64,000 bases of DNA from contig NZ_JBMSDZ010000007.1 in assembly GCF_049445995.1 (NCBI RefSeq), positions 124,001 through 188,000 of the forward strand. The letters are read 5' to 3'. Shown here piece by piece: positions 23,684 through 32,232 of the stretch. The position numbers and the translations under genes are program-made. The notes beneath the pieces were generated by a model. The model ran no database searches. It was given only the letters and a program-made list of their open reading frames with translations, and had not been told where the DNA came from. Origin of the DNA: Dyella_A sp049445995 (lineage in GTDB: Bacteria; Pseudomonadota; Gammaproteobacteria; Xanthomonadales; Rhodanobacteraceae). How positions within the stretch are numbered: position 1 is the stretch's first letter; each line of letters begins with the position of its first letter.

Positions 23684-25807
23684 GTGTTGCCGGACTACGT
23701 GCTGGCACTCAAGGATCGACTGACCTACCTTCCCCCCGACCAGGTCGAGCGCGTGACCCGCGCCTTCCGCGTCGGTGCCGTGGCGCATGCCGGACAGGCG
23801 CGCAAGAGCGGCGAGCCGTACATCACCCATCCGATCGCCGTCGCCGCCATCCTGGCCGAACTGTGGCTGGACGCCGAGACCATCATCGCGGCGATCCTGC
23901 ACGACACGCTGGAGGACACCCAGCTCAGCCGCGCCGAACTGGCCGGTGAATTCGGCGAGACCGTGGCCGAGCTGGTCGACGGCGTCACCAAGCTCGACAA
24001 GATGCGCTTCAGCAATCGGCAGGAGGCGGATGCGGAGAGTTTCCGCAAGATGCTGCTGGCGATGGCGCGCGACATCCGGGTGATCCTGATCAAGCTGGCC
24101 GACCGCCTGCACAACATGCGCACGCTGGGTTCCAAGGATGGGTCGTCGCGTCGGCGCATCGCCCGCGAGACGCTGGAGATCTACGCGCCGATCGCCCAGC
24201 GGCTGGGCATGAACAAGTTCAAGGCCGAGCTGCAGGATCTGGGTTTCCGCGGCCTGTATCCGGACCGCTACCGCGTGATCAGCGAGCGCATCCGCGCCGC
24301 GCTGGGCAACCGGCGTGAGGCGATGGGCAAGATCGAGACGGCGCTGACCCAGCGGCTGGCGTCCGAGCACGTCGCGGCGCGCGTGGTGGGGCGGATCAAG
24401 TCGCCGTGGAGCATCTATTCGAAGATGCGCAACGAGCACAAGACCTTTGCCCAGCTGATGGACGTGTACGGTTTCCGCGTGGTGGTCGACAGCGCGATGC
24501 AGTGCTACATGGCGCTGGGCGCGGTGCACACGCTGTACAAGCCGGTGGACCGCCGCTTCAAGGATTTCATCGCGATTCCCAAGGCGAACGGCTACCAGTC
24601 GCTGCACACCGTGCTGCTGGGGCCATTCGGCGCGCCGATCGAGGTGCAGATCCGCACCGCCGAGATGGATTCGGTGGCCGAGCGCGGCGTGGCCGCGCAC
24701 TGGGCCTACAAGACCGACTCCGGTCCGGCCAACAGCGCGCAGGCGCGCGCGCGCGAATGGCTCTCCTCGCTGGCCGACAGCCAGGCCAACACGGCGTCGT
24801 CCAGCGAGTTCATCGAGAACGTCAAGATCGACCTGTTTCCGGACGAGGTCTATCTGTTCACCCCGCGCGGCGACATTCTTTCGATGCCGCGCAATGCCAC
24901 CGCGCTGGACTTCGCCTACGCCGTGCATACCGATGTCGGCCACCACGCGGTGGCCGCGCGCGTGGACAAGAAGCTGGTGCCGCTGCGTACGCGGCTGGAG
25001 TCCGGCCAACTGGTGGAGATCATCACCGCGCCGTCGGCGGTGCCCAATCCGGCGTGGCTGGAGTCGGTGGTCACCGGCAAGGCGCGCACGGCGATCCGCC
25101 AGTTCCTCAAGCACCTGCAGCACGAGGATGCGGTCGATTTCGGTCATCGCATGCTCGACCGCGCGCTCGACGCGCTGGGCAGCAGCCTGGACGCCATCAC
25201 GCCGACGCTGCTGGACCGTTTCCTGGCCGAGGCCAAGCTGCATCGGCTGGAGGAGCTGCTGGCCGATATCGCGCTGGGCAACCGCATGCCCGACGTGGTC
25301 GCCGCGCAGCTGGTGGCCGCCCGCGGCAAGCGCTCGCGCGCGCTGGTTCCGCCGGCCAGCACCGAGAAGATCCGCATCACCGGCGCCGAGCGCGGCGTGC
25401 TCAGCTTCGCCAACTGCTGCCATCCGCTGCCGGGCGACGAGATCGTCGGCTACCTCTCCTCCGGCAAGGGCATCGTGGTGCATCGCGAGGAGTGCCCGAA
25501 CGTCGCTGAGTTGCGCAAGCAGCCCGAGCGCAAGGTGTCGATCGAATGGGATCGCGACGTGCAGGGCGACTACCGCGCCGAGCTGCGCATCGAGGTCATC
25601 AACCGTCCCGGCGTGCTGGCCACCGTCGCCGCGGCGATCGCCGATGCCGACTCCAACATCGAGAACGTGGAATACGTCGAGCGCGATGCCGCCGCCGCCA
25701 CGCTGCTGTTCACGATGGAAGTGAAGAGCCGCCGCCACCTGGCCGAAGTGATCCGCCGCGTGCGCCGCACCGGCGTGGTCAGCGGGGCGCACCGCTACCC
25801 TCTGTAG
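23684..25807 (+). CDS. spoT: Bifunctional (p)ppGpp synthetase/hydrolase SpoT
   Basis: About 707 residues if GTG 23684 is the start (GGAAG 5 nt upstream); no ATG in the right frame fits before the conserved DYVLALKDRL, and an upstream start overlapping the rpoZ gap cannot be excluded. HD hydrolase: His49 (YITHP), His73-Asp74 (ILHDTLEDT). Synthetase: RFKDFIAIPKANGYQSLHT, with the RxKD signature of bifunctional enzymes. A TGS domain (DLFPDEVYLFTPRGD), a CC-type RIS segment (NCCHPLPGDEIVGYL) and a C-terminal ACT domain (NRPGVLATVAAAIADADSN) follow. The TAG stop lies inside a REP palindrome. Confidence 0.93.
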   Translation: MLPDYVLALKDRLTYLPPDQVERVTRAFRVGAVAHAGQARKSGEPYITHPIAVAAILAELWLDAETIIAAILHDTLEDTQLSRAELAGEFGETVAELVDGVTKLDKMRFSNRQEADAESFRKMLLAMARDIRVILIKLADRLHNMRTLGSKDGSSRRRIARETLEIYAPIAQRLGMNKFKAELQDLGFRGLYPDRYRVISERIRAALGNRREAMGKIETALTQRLASEHVAARVVGRIKSPWSIYSKMRNEHKTFAQLMDVYGFRVVVDSAMQCYMALGAVHTLYKPVDRRFKDFIAIPKANGYQSLHTVLLGPFGAPIEVQIRTAEMDSVAERGVAAHWAYKTDSGPANSAQARAREWLSSLADSQANTASSSEFIENVKIDLFPDEVYLFTPRGDILSMPRNATALDFAYAVHTDVGHHAVAARVDKKLVPLRTRLESGQLVEIITAPSAVPNPAWLESVVTGKARTAIRQFLKHLQHEDAVDFGHRMLDRALDALGSSLDAITPTLLDRFLAEAKLHRLEELLADIALGNRMPDVVAAQLVAARGKRSRALVPPASTEKIRITGAERGVLSFANCCHPLPGDEIVGYLSSGKGIVVHREECPNVAELRKQPERKVSIEWDRDVQGDYRAELRIEVINRPGVLATVAAAIADADSNIENVEYVERDAAAATLLFTMEVKSRRHLAEVIRRVRRTGVVSGAHRYPL

Positions 25808-25911
25808 GAGCGCACCCTGTGCGCGAATGCTTTTGGCTTTGATGGCGCGAATGCTCTTGCTTCGATGGGAGACCAGAGCCAAAAGCCTTCGCGCACAGGG
25901 TGCGCTCCTAC
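25804..25911. repeat. REP/BIME palindrome overlapping the spoT stop codon
   Basis: Left arm 25804-25838 (GTAGGAGCGCACCCTGTGCG...) and right arm 25877-25911 are inverted repeats of 35 bp with one mismatch. The arm core recurs twice at 56916-57086. The spacer holds a partial extra GCGAATGCT unit. The spoT TAG (25805-25807) is the TAG of GTAGGAG. Such REP pairs are mobilised by RAYT transposases; no RAYT gene is in the window. Confidence 0.9.
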
Positions 25912-25943
25912 CATAATCGTGTTTTCTCCACTCGAGGTTGCCC

Positions 25944-26327
25944 ATGTCCTGCAGCATCATCGCCACCGAGCGCGCGCCCGCCGCCATCGGCCCGTATTCG
26001 CAGGCCGTCCGCGCTGGCAACACGGTGTATTTTTCCGGCCAGATCCCGCTCGATCCGGCCACCGGCGCGCTGGTCGAGGGCGACATCCGCGTGCAGACGC
26101 GGCGCGTGTTCGACAACCTCACCGCGGTGGCCGAGGCGGCCGGCGGTTCGCTGGCGCAGATCGTGCGCGTGGGCATCTACGTCACCGACCTGGGCCACTT
26201 CGCCGAGGTCAACGCGGTGATGGCCGAGTACTTCCGGACGCCGTATCCGGCGCGCTCCACCATCGAGGTCTCGGCCCTGCCGAAGGCGGCGCAGGTCGAG
26301 GTCGATGCGGTGATGGTGCTCGACTGA
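25944..26327 (+). CDS. ridA: RidA family enamine/imine deaminase
   Basis: A 127-residue YjgF/YER057c/UK114 protein. Signatures: APAAIGPYSQAVRAGNTVYF (active-site Tyr), SGQIPLDPATG, and the C-terminal YPARSTIEVSALPKAAQVEV containing the conserved Arg that binds substrate carboxylate. It hydrolyses reactive 2-aminoacrylate and related enamines. The start ATG 25944 has a GAGG motif 5 nt upstream; an in-frame TTG lies two codons earlier. It follows spoT after the REP element, a common gammaproteobacterial order (spoT-ridA-recG). Confidence 0.95.
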   Translation: MSCSIIATERAPAAIGPYSQAVRAGNTVYFSGQIPLDPATGALVEGDIRVQTRRVFDNLTAVAEAAGGSLAQIVRVGIYVTDLGHFAEVNAVMAEYFRTPYPARSTIEVSALPKAAQVEVDAVMVLD

Positions 26328-26407
26328 GCCCGTCGCGCGGCCGATACCCACGCACGCCGCGGCCGTCACCGCTGCAGCAGGCGCGCCACCTCCGTTAGGC
26401 TTGCGCG

Positions 26408-28519
26408 ATGCCTGCCCGAAACGCCGCCGCCCTGTCATCCACGGACACCCCCGGCCTGCGGCCGGTCGCCAGCCTGCCCGGCGTCGGCCCCGCGCTGGTC
26501 GAGGCGCTGGCGCGGCTGGGGCTGGAGCGCGTGCAGGACCTGTGGTTCCACCTGCCGCTGCGCTATGAAGACCGCACCCGCCTGACGCCGATCGCCGACC
26601 TGCGTCCGGGCGACCGCGCCCAGGTCGAGGGCGTGGTGGATGCGGTGGAGCGTGGATTCCGCTTCCGCCCGCAGCTGAAGGTGGCGATCAGCGACGATTC
26701 GCGCGAGACGCTGCAACTGCGGTTCTTCCACTTCCATCGTGCGCAGGCCGAGCTGCTCAAGCCCGGCACGCGCCTGCTCTGCTACGGCGAGGTGCGGCTG
26801 GGCAACCAGGGGCTGGAAATGGTCCATCCGCAGTACGAACGGCTGGCCGGCAGCGCGCCGGCGGCGATGAACGAGCTGCTGACGCCGGTCTATCCCACCA
26901 CCGAGGGACTGGGGATCAAGCGGCTGGCGGGAGTGATCGCCAAAGCCTTGGCGCTGCTGCCGCCCGAGGCGGCGCTGGAGCTGATTCCGCCGCCGTTGTG
27001 CGCGGAACACGGGCTCACTTCGCTGCGCGAGGCGCTGCTCTACGTGCACCGGCCACCGGCCGATGCGGATCTTGGCCAGCTCACGCTCGGTGTCCACCCG
27101 GCCCAGCAGCGGCTGGCCTTCGAGGAACTGCTGACCCAGCACCTCAGCCTGCGCCGCATGCGTGCGGCCGTGCGCATGCGGCGCGCGCCCGCGTTGGATG
27201 GCACGGGTCGGCTGCGTGCACAGCTGATGGCGTCACTGCCGTTCACCCTGACTGCGGCCCAGCGGCGGGTGACGGACGAGGTGGTGCACGACATCGCCCG
27301 CAACAAGCCGATGCTGCGCCTGGTGCAGGGCGACGTCGGCTCGGGCAAGACCGTGGTCGCCGCGCTGGCCGCGCTGGCCGCAGTGGAATCCGGCTACCAG
27401 GTGGCGCTGATGGCGCCGACCGAACTGCTGGCCGAGCAGCATCTGCGCAACTTTCGCCACTGGCTCGAACCGCTGGGCATCGCCGTCGAATGGCTGGCCG
27501 GCAAGGTGCAGGGCAGGGCGCGCCAGCAGGCGCTCAAGCGCATGGCGGAGGGCGCGCCGGTGATGGTCGGCACCCACGCGCTGATGCAGGAGGGCGTCGC
27601 GTTCGGCCGACTCGGGCTGGTGATCGTCGACGAGCAGCACCGTTTCGGCGTGCACCAGCGCCTGGCCCTGCGCGACAAGGGGCTGGAAGGCGATCAGGTG
27701 CCGCACCAGCTGGTGCTCACCGCCACGCCGATTCCGCGCACGCTGGCGATGAGCGCGTACGCCGATCTCGACGTGTCCTCCATCGACGAGCTGCCGCCCG
27801 GCCGCACGCCGGTACAGACCGTGGCGGTGTCCAACGCGCGCCGTGCGGAAGTGATCGAACGCATTGCCGGCGCGTGCGGCGAGGGCCGGCAGGTGTACTG
27901 GGTGTGCACGCTGATCGAGGAGTCCGAGCAGTTGCGCGCGCAGGCGGCCGAGGTGGCGCACGCGGAGCTTTCCGCCGCGCTGCCCGACCACGGCGTCGGC
28001 CTCATCCATGGCCGCATGAAGCCGAAGGACAAGCAGGCCGTGATGGACGCCTTCAAGGCCGGCAAACTGGCCGTGCTGGTGGCCACCACGGTGATCGAGG
28101 TGGGCGTGGACGTGCCCAACGCGAGCCTGATGGTGATCGAGAACAGCGAACGCCTCGGCCTGGCCCAGCTGCACCAGCTGCGGGGACGCGTCGGCCGCGG
28201 CGCGATCGCCTCCAACTGCGTGCTGCTGTACCAGCCGCCGATCGGCCAGCTGGCGCGCGAGCGTCTGCAGGTGATGCGCGAAACCAACGACGGCTTCCGC
28301 ATCGCCGAGAAGGACCTCGAGCTGCGCGGCCCCGGCGAAGTGCTGGGCACACGGCAGACCGGCCAGCTCAGCTTCCGCATCGCCGACCTGGCGCGCGACG
28401 CGCACCTGCTGGACGCCGTGCATGAAGTCGGCGAGACGATGCTGCGCGAGCATCCGCGTGCCGCCGAACAGCTCATCGAGCGCTGGATCGGCGGTGCGGC
28501 ACGCTACGCGCACGCGTGA
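26408..28519 (+). CDS. recG: ATP-dependent DNA helicase RecG
   Basis: A 703-residue superfamily-2 helicase that remodels stalled forks and Holliday junctions. The N-terminal wedge/OB part includes LPLRYEDRTRLTPI and LKVAISDDSRETLQLRFFHF. Motif I is GDVGSGKTVVAALAAL, motif II DEQHRFG, motif III TATPIPRTLAM, and motifs V-VI appear in TTVIEVGVDVPNASLMV and LHQLRGRVGRG. The length is normal and no motif is missing. The start is ATG 26408 after an 80-bp gap from ridA. Confidence 0.96.
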   Translation: MPARNAAALSSTDTPGLRPVASLPGVGPALVEALARLGLERVQDLWFHLPLRYEDRTRLTPIADLRPGDRAQVEGVVDAVERGFRFRPQLKVAISDDSRETLQLRFFHFHRAQAELLKPGTRLLCYGEVRLGNQGLEMVHPQYERLAGSAPAAMNELLTPVYPTTEGLGIKRLAGVIAKALALLPPEAALELIPPPLCAEHGLTSLREALLYVHRPPADADLGQLTLGVHPAQQRLAFEELLTQHLSLRRMRAAVRMRRAPALDGTGRLRAQLMASLPFTLTAAQRRVTDEVVHDIARNKPMLRLVQGDVGSGKTVVAALAALAAVESGYQVALMAPTELLAEQHLRNFRHWLEPLGIAVEWLAGKVQGRARQQALKRMAEGAPVMVGTHALMQEGVAFGRLGLVIVDEQHRFGVHQRLALRDKGLEGDQVPHQLVLTATPIPRTLAMSAYADLDVSSIDELPPGRTPVQTVAVSNARRAEVIERIAGACGEGRQVYWVCTLIEESEQLRAQAAEVAHAELSAALPDHGVGLIHGRMKPKDKQAVMDAFKAGKLAVLVATTVIEVGVDVPNASLMVIENSERLGLAQLHQLRGRVGRGAIASNCVLLYQPPIGQLARERLQVMRETNDGFRIAEKDLELRGPGEVLGTRQTGQLSFRIADLARDAHLLDAVHEVGETMLREHPRAAEQLIERWIGGAARYAHA

Positions 28520-28585
28520 AGCGCACGTTGTCCCGCCGCCCGCCTTGCGCTTAAGCTGACCGGCTCTGCCGATACGGGACGGTCC

Positions 28586-29518
28586 ATGAGCCAGCCGAAA
28601 TTCCTGATTGATACCGACCCGGGCGTCGACGACGCGCTGGCCATCCTGATGGCGTACGCCCATGCCGACGTCGTCGGCCTGAGCGTCGCCGCCGGCAACG
28701 TCGGCCTCGCCCATACGGTGCGCAACGCACGCACCCTGGTCGACCTGATGGGCGCCGCCACGCCGGTGTTCGCCGGCTGCCCGGGGCCGCTGGTGCGCAT
28801 GCCCGAGGAGGATGCCTCCTTCGTGCACGGCAGCGACGGCTTCGGCGATGTCGGCTTTCCCGAGCCGACGGCGGCGGCCGCAGACGAGGCCGCCGCGCTG
28901 GCGATCCTGCGCCTGACCCGCGAGCACCCCGGTCAGCTCACCCTGGTGGCGCTGGCGCCGCTGACCAACCTGGCGCTGGCGCTGCGGCTGGACCCGGCGC
29001 TGCCGCAACGCGTCGCGCGGCTGGTGGTGATGGGCGGCGCGGTGACCGGCCTGGGCAATACCGGCAAGGTGCCGGCCGAGTTCAACGTCGGCTTCGACCC
29101 GGAGGCGGCGCACGTGGTGTTCGAGGCGTTCCCGCAATTCGACCTGATCGACTGGGAGGCGACCCTGCGCTACGCCTTCGGCGAGGACACCTTCGATCGC
29201 TGGCTCGCCGCCGGCGACGCGCGCGCCGGGTTTTTCGGCAAGGTGTTCGGCACGGCGCGGGCATTCAACCGCAGCCGCGGGCGCCGCGGGGTGATCGCCG
29301 CCGATGCGCTGGCGATGGCCGTGGCGATCGATCCGTCGATCGTCACCCGCAGCGAGGCCCGCCACGTGGCCGTGGAACTGGACGGCCGGCTGACCCGCGG
29401 CGCCACCGTGGTCGACTGGGCCGGGCGGCTGCAGCGTCCGGCCAACGCCAATATCGTCATGGAGCTCGACGCGGAGCGCTTCGCCGCCATGGTGCGCCGG
29501 GCGCTCGGCGCGCCGTAG
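28586..29518 (+). CDS. Inosine-uridine preferring nucleoside hydrolase family protein
   Basis: A 310-residue N-ribohydrolase. The calcium-binding motif IDTDPGVDDALAIL lies at residues 8-21. VVMGGAVTGLGNTGKVPAEFNVGFDPEAA contains the conserved N-x-x-x-DPEA site. ADALAMAVAIDP provides the C-terminal Asp ligand region. It releases the base from ribonucleosides for salvage; exact substrate preference cannot be read from sequence. A single gene between recG and rpmE2, ATG at 28586, no signal peptide. Confidence 0.9.
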   Translation: MSQPKFLIDTDPGVDDALAILMAYAHADVVGLSVAAGNVGLAHTVRNARTLVDLMGAATPVFAGCPGPLVRMPEEDASFVHGSDGFGDVGFPEPTAAAADEAAALAILRLTREHPGQLTLVALAPLTNLALALRLDPALPQRVARLVVMGGAVTGLGNTGKVPAEFNVGFDPEAAHVVFEAFPQFDLIDWEATLRYAFGEDTFDRWLAAGDARAGFFGKVFGTARAFNRSRGRRGVIAADALAMAVAIDPSIVTRSEARHVAVELDGRLTRGATVVDWAGRLQRPANANIVMELDAERFAAMVRRALGAP

Positions 29519-29527
29519 CGCTTCGGG

Positions 29528-29557
29528 TTGACCCGTGCTGGGCCGGGTTTGTACAAT
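29528..29557 (+). promoter_or_regulatory. Candidate sigma70 promoter for rpmE2
   Basis: TTGACC (29528-29533), an 18-nt spacer and TACAAT (29552-29557) with a TG just before the -10, ending 33 bp before the rpmE2 ATG. I saw no convincing Zur-box palindrome around it. Confidence 0.6.
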
Positions 29558-29590
29558 ACCGCTCTTTTCACCCACCGCTTTGAGCCCGTC

Positions 29591-29836
29591 ATGAAGCCCG
29601 ATATCCATCCGAACTACCGCCAAGTGGTGTTCCAGGACCTCTCGTCCGACTTCGCGTTCCTGACGCGTTCGACGATTGCCGCCAGGGAAACCGTCAAGTG
29701 GGAGGACGGCAACGAGTACCCGCTGGTCAAGGTGGATATCTCCAGCCATTCGCACCCGTTCTACACCGGCAAGCAGAAGACCCTGGACGTCGGCGGTCGC
29801 GTGGACAAGTTCCGCCGCCGCTACGCGCAGAAGTAA
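29591..29836 (+). CDS. rpmE2: 50S ribosomal protein L31 type B (zinc-free)
   Basis: An 81-residue L31. It begins MKPDIHPNYRQVVFQDLSSD and ends GRVDKFRRRYAQK. The C-x-x-C zinc ribbon of type A L31 is absent and no cysteine is present, so this is the zinc-independent C-minus paralogue (RpmE2/YkgM). In many bacteria that form is induced on zinc starvation by Zur. I chose ATG 29591; the longer frame includes the promoter. A strong terminator follows, so it is monocistronic. Confidence 0.95.
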   Translation: MKPDIHPNYRQVVFQDLSSDFAFLTRSTIAARETVKWEDGNEYPLVKVDISSHSHPFYTGKQKTLDVGGRVDKFRRRYAQK

Positions 29837-29886
29837 GACTTGCAGTGATTCCGACCGGCGCCGCGGCGCCGGTCGAGCAGGCATCG

Positions 29887-29923
29887 AGCACGGGGCAGAC
29901 CGACGTCTGCCCCGTGCTTTTTT
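29887..29923 (+). terminator. Intrinsic terminator after rpmE2
   Basis: AGCACGGGGCAGAC pairs perfectly with GTCTGCCCCGTGCT around a 3-nt loop and is followed by six T residues. A second GC hairpin (GACCGGCGCC/GGCGCCGGTC, about 29857-29876) precedes it. Confidence 0.93.
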
Positions 29924-29970
29924 GTGCCTGCCACTCGACCATCCGCCAACGCATGTCGGCGATGGCGTTA

Positions 29971-29979
29971 TGCGATAAT
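29971..29979 (+). promoter_or_regulatory. Candidate extended -10 promoter for gltA
   Basis: TGCGATAAT fits the extended -10 form TGnTATAAT with a G for the first T. The -35 region (about 29951) is poor. It lies about 120 bp upstream of the gltA start, leaving a long leader in which I see no riboswitch-like structure. Confidence 0.35.
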
Positions 29980-30101
29980 TCGGGGCCCAGGCGCCACGGC
30001 GCCTGCCGCAGCGCCGGCCCCGTTGCCGCTGCCCCGATTCCCTCGCCAGCCGGAGCCGCCCTGCGGCCCCGGCGGCGGTGACATACGTGAAGGAGGTTTC
30101 C

Positions 30102-31397
30102 GTGCCCGATGCAAAGATCGTCAAGCTGACCGACGAGTCGAACAACCGCAGCAGCGAGCTGCCCCTGGTGACCGGCACGCTGGGTCCGTCGTGCATCGAT
30201 CTGGGCACGCTGTACAGGGACACCGGCCACTTCACCTACGATCCCGGCTACGGCAGCACCGCCAGCACCCGGAGCGCGATCACCTACATCGATGGCGACG
30301 AGGGCGTGTTGCTCTACCGCGGCTACCCGATCGAGCAGTTGGCCGAGCACTCGAACTTCCTGGAAGTGTCTTACCTGCTGCTCAACGGCGAGCTGCCGAA
30401 GCAGGCCGAGTTCGCCGCCTTCGAGCACCAGATCACGCATCACACGATGATGCACGAGTCGCTGAAGAACTTCTTCCAGGGCTTCCACCACAACGCCCAT
30501 CCGATGGCCATGCTGGCCGCCTCGGTGGCGTCGCTATCGGCGTTCTACCATGACGATCTCGACGTCGATAACCCGGACGACCGCAGGCTGGCGGCGATCC
30601 GCCTGATCGCCAAGATGCCGACCATCGCCGCGGCCGCCTACCGCTATTCGATCGGCTGGCCGATGCGCTATCCGCGCAACAACCTCGAGTACGTCACCCG
30701 TTTCCTGCACATGATGTTCGAGGTGCCCAGCGAACCGCTGATGCTCAATCCGGTGGCGGCCAAGGCGCTGGACCTGCTGTTCATCCTGCACGCCGACCAC
30801 GAGCAGAACGCCTCTACCTCCACCGTGCGTCTGGTCGGTTCGACCGGTGCCAATCCGTACGCATCGATCGCGGCGGGCATCACCGCGCTGTGGGGCCCCG
30901 CACATGGCGGCGCCAACGAGGCGGTGCTGAAGATGCTCGAGGAGATCGGCACGCCGGACAAGGTCGAGACGGCGGTCAGGCGCGCGAAGGACAAGAACGA
31001 CAACTTCCGCCTGATGGGCTTCGGTCACCGCGTCTACAAGAACTTCGACCCGCGCGCCAGGATCATCCGCGAGATGTGCCACAAGGTGCTGGCCGAGCTC
31101 GGCGTCAACGATCCGCTGCTGGACGTGGCGATGAAGCTGGAAGAGGCCGCGCTGAAGGACGACTACTTCGTCGAGCGCAAGCTCTACCCGAACGTCGATT
31201 TCTACTCGGGCATCATCTACAAGGCGCTGGGCATTCCCACCGAGATGTTCACCGTGATGTTCGCCATCGCCCGCACCGCCGGCTGGATCGCGCACTGGAT
31301 CGAGCAGCACGAAACCCCGGGCGCGCGTATCGGCCGACCACGGCAGGTCTATACCGGCGCCGTGCCGCGCGATTTCATTCCCGCCGCCAAGCGCTGA
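30102..31397 (+). CDS. gltA: Citrate synthase
   Basis: A 431-residue type II citrate synthase: oxaloacetate + acetyl-CoA to citrate, the entry step of the TCA cycle. Catalytic residues lie in HADHEQNASTSTVRLVGST, LWGPAHGGANEAV and the GFGHRVYKNFDPRA block (His and Asp). The C-terminal RPRQVYTGAVPRDFIP is typical. The start is GTG 30102 with an excellent AAGGAGG 5 nt upstream. Length and N-terminal domain suggest the hexameric NADH-regulated class of proteobacteria (inference). A terminator follows. Confidence 0.96.
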   Translation: MPDAKIVKLTDESNNRSSELPLVTGTLGPSCIDLGTLYRDTGHFTYDPGYGSTASTRSAITYIDGDEGVLLYRGYPIEQLAEHSNFLEVSYLLLNGELPKQAEFAAFEHQITHHTMMHESLKNFFQGFHHNAHPMAMLAASVASLSAFYHDDLDVDNPDDRRLAAIRLIAKMPTIAAAAYRYSIGWPMRYPRNNLEYVTRFLHMMFEVPSEPLMLNPVAAKALDLLFILHADHEQNASTSTVRLVGSTGANPYASIAAGITALWGPAHGGANEAVLKMLEEIGTPDKVETAVRRAKDKNDNFRLMGFGHRVYKNFDPRARIIREMCHKVLAELGVNDPLLDVAMKLEEAALKDDYFVERKLYPNVDFYSGIIYKALGIPTEMFTVMFAIARTAGWIAHWIEQHETPGARIGRPRQVYTGAVPRDFIPAAKR

Positions 31398-31444
31398 GCG
31401 CGACGTCCCGGAGCGGCGCACGCCGCCCCCCGGGCGCCTGGGAA

Positions 31445-31472
31445 AACGCCCCGGCATGCCGGGGCGTTGTTT
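31445..31472. terminator. Bidirectional terminator between gltA and the convergent unknown gene
   Basis: AACGCCCCGGC and GCCGGGGCGTT form a perfect palindromic stem. T-rich sequence follows on plus (GTTTA), and TTTT follows on minus (from GGAAAA). It is positioned to serve gltA and the minus-strand gene ending at 31491. Confidence 0.75.
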
Positions 31473-31490
31473 ATTCGGCGGGATGCGCTG

Positions 31491-32159
31491 TCAGCGCAGT
31501 GCGGCAAGCTTGCGTTCCAGCCCGTCGTCGCATCCCTCGCGCAGCATCTGCTCGACGGCGGTCACGCTGGCGCGGCGCATCGGCTTTTCGTCGATGCGGT
31601 CCAGCGGCGGCTGGCGCAGGGAATCGGTCGGCAGCACGGTGAGGTCGAACGGCAGGCCGTCGGCGGAAAACAGCAGCACCGGGTATTCGCCCGTCTCCTC
31701 GCGGCGCAGGCGCAGGCGCCGGGTCTGGCTTTCGAACGGGACGCCGTGCTCGTCCAGGAAGCGCAGCACGTCGTCCGGATCGTCGGTGAACAGATGCAGG
31801 CACACGGCCGAGTGTGCGTCTGCCGTGCCCTCCAGCACTGCGCCGACCAGGCGCGGCTGGTAGGCGACGAGGAAGCGCATCGCCTCGATCGCGGCCTCGC
31901 GGCAGCGGCGCACCCGCTGCGGCTGAGTGTCGGCATGGAAGATCCTCTGGTGTTCGCGCAGAGCCTGCGCGATCTCGTCGTTGCGCGGCAGGCTCTGCGT
32001 GTCGAGGATGCCCAGTCGCTCGGACGCCTTGAGCTTGGCGTGATGGAAGTCGCGGATGCCGTGCTCGCTCATCAGGCGAGCGGCTTCCTGGGCGACGCGC
32101 AGCCGGTTGCGCTGCAGGCGGTCATGGGCGTGGATGCGGTGGTGCTCGCCTCGGGCCAT
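31491..32159 (-). CDS. Conserved protein of unknown function, possible nucleotidyltransferase-like fold
   Basis: A 222-residue soluble protein. The ATG at 32159 (MARGEHHRIHAH) has GAGGAGGAG about 6 nt upstream, decisive over a longer frame to 32216. The first 80 residues are helical and basic with many His/Arg/Gln; LKASERLGILDTQSLPRNDE is a striking block. The second half (RLVGAVLEGTADAHSAVCLHLF, then DDVLRFLDEHGVPF) has the alternation of a nucleotidyltransferase alpha/beta core, but the DxD metal motif is not evident. Co-directional with mrcA and next to it. I do not recognise a named family; function unassigned. Confidence 0.75.
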   Translation of the reverse strand: MARGEHHRIHAHDRLQRNRLRVAQEAARLMSEHGIRDFHHAKLKASERLGILDTQSLPRNDEIAQALREHQRIFHADTQPQRVRRCREAAIEAMRFLVAYQPRLVGAVLEGTADAHSAVCLHLFTDDPDDVLRFLDEHGVPFESQTRRLRLRREETGEYPVLLFSADGLPFDLTVLPTDSLRQPPLDRIDEKPMRRASVTAVEQMLREGCDDGLERKLAALR

Positions 32160-32232
32160 GTCACGCTCCTCCTCATCGGGTAGGTCGCCGCCCGTCGGGG
32201 GCGGCGGGCGCGGCACGATCCTACCCGGTACG

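Noticed and set aside
23336..26176. Very long open frame on the minus strand opposite rpoZ-spoT-ridA
   Set aside because: It is a by-product of high GC: the product is His/Gln/Arg/Ala-rich low complexity, has no domains and lies fully antisense to well-conserved genes.
29519..29590. Zur operator upstream of rpmE2
   Set aside because: Zinc-free L31 genes are often Zur-regulated, but no AT-rich palindrome of the Zur type is visible near the promoter.
27233..30235. 1000-codon minus-strand open frame opposite recG and the nucleoside hydrolase gene
   Set aside because: Same compositional artefact; it crosses an rpmE2 promoter, its terminator and gene boundaries.
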